Source: Ditylenchus dipsaci
Taxonomy: Eukaryota; Nematoda; Chromadorea; Rhabditida; Anguinidae
DNA length: 64,000 nt
Direction: 5' to 3'
NCBI GenBank assembly: GCA_004194705.1
Contig: SADC01000542.1
Location: forward strand, 21,989 to 85,988
Position numbers and translations under genes: made by a program. Under the pieces are notes generated by a model. The model worked only from the letters and a program-made list of their open reading frames with translations. It made no database searches and was not told the DNA's origin. Shown in pieces: positions 57,786 to 64,000 of the stretch; within the stretch, counting starts at the first letter, position 1, and the number at the start of each line of letters is the position of its first letter.

Positions 57786-58108
57786 CCAATCATGATAAAC
57801 AATACAGGGTCTATGGCTATTAAATACCATGTGTGCAGGGCTATTTATATTATGTAATATTTCAATTCGTGATAAAAAATCAGACCAAAAACTAACAATA
57901 CACTCATTAAAGGAAACTATGGCATCCATCAGTTACTTATTTAGATAAATTTTGTATTTTACGTTTACTTAGTTCTTTCAAACAAGTTTTTACATTAAAA
58001 CTTGTTACTTAGCAGTTTTGTTTAAATCTTCCTACATTTGCTCTTCCGTATGTTCTTTTTTAATCATTTTTAAATGTCTTTTCTCGGCTAAAGATTAGAT
58101 GTAAAAAA
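57786..58108. other. Region upstream of the predicted gene
   Basis: It is AT-rich. No TATA box or other promoter element can be separated from the background. No coding signal is present. Confidence 0.3.
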
Positions 58109-58167
58109 ATGTCCGAATCAAGCAGCATGTACGCAGTAGAAAATAACGCACTAGGTGCTCTTTCAAG
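58109..58167 (+). CDS. Predicted exon 1
   Basis: The ATG at 58109 is preceded by an A run. The exon of 19 codons plus two bases ends at a strong donor, AAG before GTAAGA. The phase fits exon 2 only if the acceptor after TTTTAAGGAAG is used; the neighbouring AG choices give early stops. Confidence 0.45.
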
Positions 58168-58247
58168 GTAAGAATAAGTGCAGCCGACTTTTTATTGGAT
58201 AATTAATGTTTAGGCCATAAGTTATTCGTTACTTTTTTTAAAAGCTA

Positions 58248-58402
58248 TACCGTAAATCCTCTAATAGAGCCCCGGGGCTTTATTTTTCAATCCCTGAAAA
58301 ATGTTGAAATTGTCAATCAAAAATGGTGCTAACTCTGAAACTCTAGTCAAAAATCGAGGGGGGCTCTATTAGAGAGGGGGCTCTATTCGAGGATTTACGG
58401 TA
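58248..58402. mobile_element. ACCGTA-family MITE, 155 bp
   Basis: The ends are TACCGTAAATCCTCTAATAG and TTCGAGGATTTACGGTA. Next to them are GAGCCCCGGGGC on the left and GGGGGGCTCTATTAGAG on the right. It is the short relative of the elements at 24347 and 50657 and lies in intron 1 of the predicted gene. Confidence 0.75.
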
Positions 58403-59127
58403 TTTATGTTTTGTATTTTGTATTTTATTTTTCTTTGTGTGTTGTTGGCGTAGTTTGTCCAAAAAGGTGTTATAGCAATACTATCTGATTTTCGAATTTT
58501 TTGGTTCTGAGTACCCAACTCAAAATAGGGAGATCCCCATGTTCCGGGTCTCGTATCGACCCGATCTTTTTTTTATTCGACGCGCCACATTCTGGCGCAC
58601 AAAAACACCCTTTGTGACACGAACTTTTTTCTGGACCAAAAAAAAGTTTTCCTTGATGAGAAAATTTCCGAAAATTTTTTTGACCAGAAAAATTTCTTTC
58701 GCATAACCAACCCCAAACTTTTATTGCATATTCGTGGAGCCCTCGCCCGGTTTCCTAATCAAGGACATCAACTTTGAAAATTAAAGTTTTTCAAAAAGTG
58801 ACCTAAAAAGTGAGTGTTTCCCACGGCGTGAAGCAGGTGGATATAGGATGAAAAAAAAATGTGCTGCGAAAAAAGTTTACAGTTTTCAAACGTCCTTTTT
58901 ATTTGTAACATTAATTTAGCAAATAAGTAGACAGTGCGAAAATAACCATACTTTTTATAAATGAATACTGGAAATATTTTAATTTTTGACGTAATACTTC
59001 ATATAAATAACATTTTTAATTATTGATTTTAGTCCCATTTATTTAATGACCGATAAAATAATGACGACTACCATGTTTTAAAAATTTGAATTCTTTAACA
59101 ATAACTTTTCTGCTTAGCCTTTCTCAA
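58403..59127. other. Intron sequence without further features
   Basis: This is AT-rich sequence, with pairs such as TTTTTTTCTGGACC and CCAGAAAAATTTC that are not long enough to call an element. The last eight bases TTTCTCAA (59120-59127) are the likely target duplication of the hAT element that follows. Confidence 0.4.
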
Positions 59128-60518
59128 TAGGGTTGTCGACTCGACGCGTCGAATTCGACTTTTCACGTCGAAAAGTCGAAAATTTTCGACTTTCGACGTT
59201 CGACTCGACTCGACGCGTCGAAAATTTCGACTTTCGACGTTCGACTCGACTCGACGCGTCGAAAATTTCGACTTTCGACTTTCGACTCGACTCGACGCGT
59301 CGAAAATTTCGACTTTCGACGTTCGACCTGACGCGTCGATTCGAAGATTTTGACACGTTGCCTTTCGTCTGGACACGTAAAATTTCTAACTTTCCAAAAC
59401 AAGGTTTTTCATCCGCCGCAGTCGAATAATGATGACTACTAGCTCGGTGCCACCTGTCGGTGGACCACCCTCGCCTTGGTCAAGCTGCTAATTAAATTTA
59501 ATTATCAAGCTGCTAAATTCTCTTCTCACCTACCTACTCTCCTGGCTGACCTACCCACTTTCGGAACTCCCCTTCTTATACTCTCCTGCCTGAGTATACC
59601 TCTCACTTACCTGGCACCCCTAGTGTGTTATCAGATGGAATCCTGGTCAAAATAGATGATATTCCGTGTTATCAGATGGAATCCTGGTCAAAATAGATGA
59701 TATTCCGTGTTATCATATGGTCACTAGTCACTCTCATGGCCGACCCTACCTATTCTAAGGGCATCACTAGTTGCGCTTCTGGCACACTTGCTCACATTCT
59801 GGTACACCTACATACACTTCTTGCCCACCAAGCCACTTTTCTTGCTCACCTTTTCGCTTTCCGGCTCACCTATTCATGCTCGTTGCTCACCTTCCTTACT
59901 GAATGTCGCACTTGCGTTCTCGGCACACCTACTCACTCGACTGGCAAAAGCTACTCACTCTCTAGGCTCTCATACCAACTCTCTCGGATCACCTGCCCAC
60001 TTTCCAGGTACCACTATCACTCACTCTACCCTCTCACCTGGTACTCCTACTCACTCTCCTGGCATATTTACTGAGTGAGTAGTACTCACTCTCCTGTCAC
60101 CCTTACCTACTCTCCAATAACCTCTACCCACTCACCTGGTACCTCTACCGACTCACCTGGTACCCCTATTGACTCTTCTGGCATACCAAGCAATTTTTTA
60201 ATGAAAAATCAAAGTGAGATTAAAGCATATTTTGGCACCGGACTCAGAACTAGCTCCATGCGCGACTGACCGGTTAGAATACCTGAATACTACCATTTCG
60301 GTACAGTTAAGTAAGCTTGTCAACGAGAAAGTTGTTATAATTTGTTATAGTTTGTAAAAATTTATAGTTAGGTTAGTGGTTGGAGTATATACCTGCCAGT
60401 TCGAAAAATTTTGACCTTCAATTTTACGTGTAGAAAAAATTTTCGACTCGACGCGTCGAAAATTTCGACTTTCGACTCGACTCGACGCGTCGAAAATTTC
60501 GACGCGTCGACAACCCTA
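59128..60518. mobile_element. hAT-family element 3, 1391 bp, CGACGCGTCG arrays
   Basis: The ends are TAGGGTTGTCGAC and GTCGACAACCCTA. They are flanked by TTTCTCAA (59120-59127) and CTTCTCAA (60519-60526), 7/8 identical. Subterminal arrays at 59138-59345 and 60440-60510 repeat CGACGCGTCGAAAATTTCGA and CTTTCGACTCGACTCGACG. The interior has a perfect ~55-bp direct duplication near 59627-59720 (GTGTTATCAGATGGAATCCT) and a long 21-bp minisatellite. No BED or transposase domain was found. It sits inside intron 1 of the predicted gene. Confidence 0.8.
59740..60190. repeat. Diverged ~21-bp minisatellite inside hAT element 3
   Basis: Monomers such as ACTCACCTGGTACCTCTACCG and close variants repeat with a period near 21 towards the right side (60060-60190) and become irregular to the left. 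The long open frames here are a by-product of the repeat. The core CACCTGGTA is the complement of TACCAGGTG, resembling the minisatellites at 20881 and 27121. Confidence 0.6.
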
Positions 60519-60689
60519 CTTCTCAATATTATTTTGCGGTTTTTTTATTTCAATCATACTTGGTCTTTTTTCTCAAATTTTATTACCTTTTTAAAATTTT
60601 TTTGTAGAATTTTTTTTACAATAAAATATTTCACGCTACTCGTTGATACCACTCCCCCTTCCCCACTTGAAAAAACTACTCGGTTTTCA
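60519..60689. other. AT-rich intron sequence
   Basis: Nothing is recognisable in this short interval. Confidence 0.4.
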
Positions 60690-60872
60690 AACCCCCTCCC
60701 CCTTTAATGAATTTTCAGGGGTACCTAAAACCATACTTTTTTTAAAATGCTAAATTAGTACGAGCTGTCCCTGAGCCTGAGGCTTAAGGCGCAAAGCCTA
60801 TGACGAAGACTGAAGGTTAAGCCTAATTGCTAAGCCTAAAAATTATTTGGGTGGGAGGGGGGGGGGGGGGGT
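60690..60872 (-). repeat. Dispersed repeat, inverted copy of 1050-1195, with poly-G
   Basis: It carries GTACGAGCTGTCCCTGAG, AAGCCTAA words and AAGCCTAAAAATTATTTGGG, the complement order of 1050-1195. A run of about 14 G follows at 60858-60871. Confidence 0.6.
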
Positions 60873-61139
60873 TGTAAAACCGAGAATCGCAAAATATTAG
60901 CACTTAAATTTATAATAAAAAAAACTTTAATAAAATTTAAATCTTAACCCTAGACGAACACGTTAAAATGGTCGCCACTGACTTTTGACCACTTTGTGGT
61001 CATTATCAGAAAATTTGGCGCCAGTAGCGAATCGTAATCTATCTGAAAAATTAATAATGAAAAAAGTATTAGGCTCATTAAGTTTGCAACGCACCGTTAT
61101 TCAGATTTTTTTTTTATACATAATGACCACGGTGTAGTT
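60873..61139. other. Intron sequence with small inverted pieces
   Basis: GACCACTTTGTGGTC at about 60986-61001 is a small palindrome. AACACGTTAAAATGGTCGCC and GTTAACGTGGTC are weakly related. Nothing else is seen. Confidence 0.35.
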
Positions 61140-61570
61140 AACGTGGTCAGCAGGATTCCCCGAGCTACCCGGCAGAGCGCGGGGCTAAGCGCCGGCGGTA
61201 ACAAGGCGCCAGCCTTCACTTTGGAGTTCGCGAAGCGCAGGCTGAGCGCCGGCGCTAAAATTTTCTCCGACGGAGTGCCGGCTATTATAAGGGCCAGGGC
61301 TTTTGAGCCGCCGACGATTATTCCAAAAACGATGGTCTTTAGCTGATTACGATTTTTCTCTTAAAATGACTCAAAAAGCATTCAAATGTTACAGTGTGAC
61401 AGTGATACAAAAATTGTGCTCACTTTTCGTGTTTGAAGTATAGCAAATATAGAGGCGACCAAAACTTGGCGCCGGCGCTAAGCCTGGTGCGGCAGACTGC
61501 CGGCTGAGAGCCGTCGCTAACGAGGCTGCGGCGCTAATATTGAAGCCGGCGCTTGAACAATCTTGGGGTT
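61140..61570. repeat. GC-rich GCGCCGGCGCTAA repeat block in intron 1
   Basis: GGGGCTAAGCGCCGGCG, GAGCGCCGGCGCTAAAAT, TTGGCGCCGGCGCTAAG and GAAGCCGGCGCTTG stand out against the AT-rich background. The outer parts are weakly inverted. It resembles the GGCGCC element at 55286-55977 in style, but the words differ. The open frame at 61143-61346 follows from the high GC content. Confidence 0.5.
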
Positions 61571-61871
61571 TAGCAGCCTATGTCACTATTAACGAAGTTA
61601 TATTCCAGCCGGGTAGTGTACTCTACTTAGAATATCAGTAGCGAGGTTTCAAAACATTGATTAATGTTCAGTACCGATGTTTGCGCCAATTCAAAAACTT
61701 CATCCTAGTTTATTAATTGTATCTTCATTTTCTTTTTGCCTTCGATTAGTCATTTATCAATAATTGGTAGCTTTTTGTCAAGTCTGCTGACTGTGAGATT
61801 CCCGAATCTATGCTGATCTTTCACGGATTTTCTGATTCTTTTTCACTGATTATTTATGTATTTTAAGGAAG

Positions 61872-61992
61872 CAAGAGCCTCTTAGAAAGATTAGCCAGTG
61901 TTCAAGTTGTGACAAGTGACGCAATTGCAAAACTTCATCGAGAAAAGCCATCTCTGCTTAATTGTTTGACGGAACCAAATAAGATAGAGTCT
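61872..61992 (+). CDS. Predicted exon 2
   Basis: It has forty codons plus one leading base, open throughout, reading VTSDAIAKLHREKPSLL and CLTEPNKIES. It ends at CT before GTAAAT and is in phase with exon 3. Confidence 0.5.
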
Positions 61993-62028
61993 GTAAATTT
62001 TTTAATATTGTTACTTTTTCCATTGTAG
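61993..62028 (+). other. 36-bp intron
   Basis: It has the donor GTAAATTTTT and the acceptor TTTTTCCATTGTAG. Removing it joins two open exons in phase 0 and removes the only stop (the TAG of the acceptor). Confidence 0.5.
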
Positions 62029-62194
62029 TTTTCTGATTCAGACTTCGCGGAAGCCGCCGTACACAAACTGGGTCTGGTTGCATCGTTATCAAAAATAGGC
62101 CAGATTGTCTCACTCTTCCAAGAAGCATCTTTGCTGCTAGACGGACGCTTCGATGAGCACTTGCTGCTCACAAATTGCTTGCAGAAGTATAGAA
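62029..62194 (+). CDS. Predicted exon 3
   Basis: It reads FSDSDFAEAAVHKLGL, SKIGQIVSLFQEA and DGRFDEHLLLTNCLQ, a helical and clearly protein-like composition. Donors at 62187 (AA before GTATAG) or 62195 (AA before GTATGG) are possible. Only the second gives a longer open continuation after the acceptor at 62243. Confidence 0.5.
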
Positions 62195-62441
62195 GTATGG
62201 TTCCCTTTACCATTTTATTACTTGAATACTAATAAATTTTCAGCCATCCCATTGATTCGGATATGTTCATTATCGAATCTTATCTTGCATACTAGTATAC
62301 ATATGCTTCATTGATATGTCTCGTGATCTTACATCCGAAGTTGTCAAGCTCGTGAACTGAGCCAAAGGACAGCTGAGCATGGTATTTGTGATCCATACCT
62401 TCAGTTCGTAGCAAAACAAATGCGCTCCTACCACGAATTAG

Positions 62442-62858
62442 ATCAAAATTCAGATCAATATTCTCGAGCCCTTGGTTGTCATTAGCGATGATGACATTTC
62501 TGTTGGTAAAGTGAGCGATGAATTTATTTCAGATAAAATCCGCTCTGGTGTCTCAAGTGTCAGTTGCGCTAATTCTCTTCGAAACCGTCCTACAGTCATG
62601 AAGATGAAAAGTAGTGCTCAGCTCAAAGCTTTGGCAGATGATAGTGTCAATCGAGTTTTCATTGACCATGACAGAAGCATTCAGAAATTCTTCTCTAAGC
62701 CTGTAGGCAGGATCGGATGATTACGTGAACTGCAGAGTAACCAGGCATATCAAGACAGAGAAATAGAAGAAAAATTCTTCATAAAATTTCCCGATATTCC
62801 TATGTTTATGTTCAGTATGGAGATTGTTTGCGAGGTCGACAAGAAATCGTTGAAATAA
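62442..62858 (+). pseudogene. Predicted 3' coding block with in-frame TGA
   Basis: One frame runs from the stop at 62439 to TAA at 62856-62858 and is interrupted only by TGA at 62718-62720. Before the TGA it reads VVISDDDISVGKVSDEF and VNRVFIDHDRSIQKFF; after it, LRELQSNQAYQDREIEE and FPDIPMFMFSMEI. Both sides look coding, so the TGA most likely replaced CGA. An overlapping second frame (ending HELDQNSDQYSRALG) shows a further frameshift or splice near 62465. No family is recognised. Confidence 0.4.
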
Positions 62859-62926
62859 ACATTTTGTTTTTGAGTTGTTGTGACCAAAAATCAGGGCTAA
62901 GAACAGTATGTGGGACAGGTGCTTAA

Positions 62927-63288
62927 AGGACCATGAAACTTGATAAGCACATCAATCTGGAAATTTTGAATTCGCGCGGGACCAACCCTAATTTTGTCAA
63001 TAATGTTTCGAATTGTTCTTTTCTTTGCATGTAAAAATTTTTTCAAAATATAGAACCGTTTACTAGTCGAGCCCAACGTTGCTCGACATTGCAGATTGGA
63101 AGACATATCCTAACTTATGCAGCACATAACTGATTATAAGAATAACGTGTTAAAATTCACCCATAAATAATATTCAATTTTCAATTAACACAAAAGAAAT
63201 TTAATTCAAAAACATTATGGACAAAATTATGGTGGTCCGCGAGAATTTGAATTCCGCAAATTGCTGTGCTTATCAGTTTCATGGTCCT
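62927..63288. mobile_element. TTAA-target MITE, 362 bp
   Basis: TTAA lies at 62923-62926 and 63289-63292. The terminal inverted repeats are AGGACCATGAAACTTGATAA and TTATCAGTTTCATGGTCCT. Near each end, GAATTCGCGCGGGACC and GGTCCGCGAGAATT form an inner inverted pair. It is the larger relative of 50778-50968. It begins 68 bp after the last stop of the predicted gene. Confidence 0.75.
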
Positions 63289-63292
63289 TTAA

Positions 63293-64000
63293 ATTTGTTA
63301 TATTTCTAAAAATATATCTAACTTCACTTCAAAACACTTTTAGGCCTATGCATTTTAAAAAAATTAAAAAATTTCACCTAGCGCTCAATTTCATTATTAG
63401 CTCATTTTATACGTTTTATTTTTGAAAAGAATGTATTTTTCTAACTGCCTCCAACATGTGTAATATTCACTATTTTTATATATTTTTTATCTTTCTCGGT
63501 GTAATATTTTCATTTTTTTGAAAAAATCTTTCGCTGAATCTATTTTTTTGCTTCACCTGTTATATTGGCAGCTTGACCTTAATATTAAAATATTTAAAAA
63601 AATTTATACTTGAGTGTCTGAATTTTTAGTGCTTTGTGCACCATTTTTTTTTCTTAACAAGCCCATGCTTGACTGTAAGACCGTCACTTTCCAATGCGAA
63701 ATTTCATAGAGAATTTTTCTATCGCAGCCAGAGTTTTAAAAGGCTAACTTTGCCGCCGAAACTATAATTTTTTTAATAAACGACTGAGGTACGGCGGTGG
63801 GTTTCGTAACAAATGTGTAACTTTCATTAAACATCTCTTTTCGCACACGTATTTTATCGTATTTTGTAAAAGAGAAAAAATAAACTCTTTAAACGCACAT
63901 TTGATTGTTACGTTATTCTCAGTATGATGACAGAAGAAAATTCTTTTAGATTTCTGGGTTTTTTTGATCACTAATTTTTTGTGGAAAAAAACTATTTTTT
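63293..64000. other. AT-rich end of the window, nothing recognised
   Basis: It has long T and A runs and no repeat partner or coding frame with a motif. Confidence 0.4.

Larger units (their letters stand above)
58109..62858 (+). pseudogene. Unrecognised multi-exon host-type gene, 3' part broken
   Basis: Exon 1 (58109-58167) starts ATG, reads MSESSSMYAVENNALGALS and ends CAAG before GTAAGA. Exon 2 (61872-61992) joins in frame after GGAAG and reads LLERLASVQVVTSDAIAKLH. A 36-bp intron (61993-62028, GTAAAT to TTGTAG) joins it in phase to exon 3 (62029 to 62186 or 62194, HKLGLVASLSKIGQ, LLLDGRFDEHLLL). The next intron ends with TACTAAT and TTTTCAG at 62243. Beyond 62244 the frames are interrupted: a block reading CDPYLQFVAKQMRSY (about 62385-62430), then an open frame 62442-62858 with one internal TGA. 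The protein family is not recognised. Intron 1 is 3.7 kb and full of transposons. Confidence 0.5.

Noticed and set aside
59095..59429. Overlapping open frames of 80-98 codons rich in Arg, Ser and Phe
   Set aside because: They exist in several frames on both strands because the CGACGCGTCG repeat array has few stops; they are not genes.
59697..60269. Open frames of 64-125 codons rich in Thr, Ser and Pro
   Set aside because: They coincide with the 21-bp minisatellite; a period divisible by three keeps frames open without coding.

Overview
This window looks like a piece of an AT-rich invertebrate nuclear genome made almost entirely of transposable elements, their relics and repeats. It has no bacterial operons, rRNA genes or convincing tRNA genes. 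It has spliced gene structure with very small introns, and animal-type elements: a BEL/Pao retroelement with an env-like third region, Merlin, pogo-like, hAT and TTAA-target miniature elements. A nematode is plausible (BEL/Pao elements with phlebovirus-G2-like envelope regions are known there, and the introns are 36-57 bp), but no host gene was recognised, so the taxon is an inference.

Layout. 1-4589: degenerate dispersed repeats, with a 547-bp hAT-like miniature element at 1757-2303. 4590-13527: one degenerate BEL/Pao element about 8.9 kb long, with a 5' LTR truncated at its outer end, a PBS resembling the complement of tRNA-Gly, gag with three zinc knuckles, protease, RT, RNase H, integrase, an env-like Cys-rich region, PPT and a full 503-bp 3' LTR. 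Every reading frame is broken. 13528-15860: a foldback element and a broken Merlin transposase on the minus strand. 15861-49990: a head-to-tail array of one 12,308-bp unit, present three times (15861-28168, 28169-40476, 40477-49990). The third copy lacks an internal 2.74 kb. Each full unit carries Merlin and pogo-like transposase relics, several MITE families, a long foldback, an inserted minisatellite and a 1.13-kb hAT element with exact 8-bp target duplications. 49991-58100: minisatellite, nested MITEs (a TTAA-target element inside an ACCGTAT-family element), a 434-bp near-perfect pogo-like palindrome, another foldback, GC-rich repeats and a second hAT family. 58109-62858: exons of an unrecognised host-type gene whose 3.7-kb first intron is filled by a third hAT element and a GC-rich element. 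Its 3' part is frame-broken. 62927-63288: a second TTAA-target element. The rest is AT-rich with nothing recognisable.

The most unusual theme is a set of hAT-like families that share the end TAGGGTTG and 8-bp duplications. Their subterminal regions are arrays of family-specific perfect palindromes (GGGTAATTACCC, CGAACGTTCG, CGACGCGTCG). The repeats also serve as each other's empty-site controls: the older copy of repeat A at 1.4-2.7 kb lacks the hAT insertion, and the older copy of repeat C at 4.2-4.4 kb lacks the minisatellite insertion. The array units differ mainly by homopolymer-length changes, so either the triplication is very recent or it is partly a long-read assembly artefact. That must be settled before any biological reading of it.
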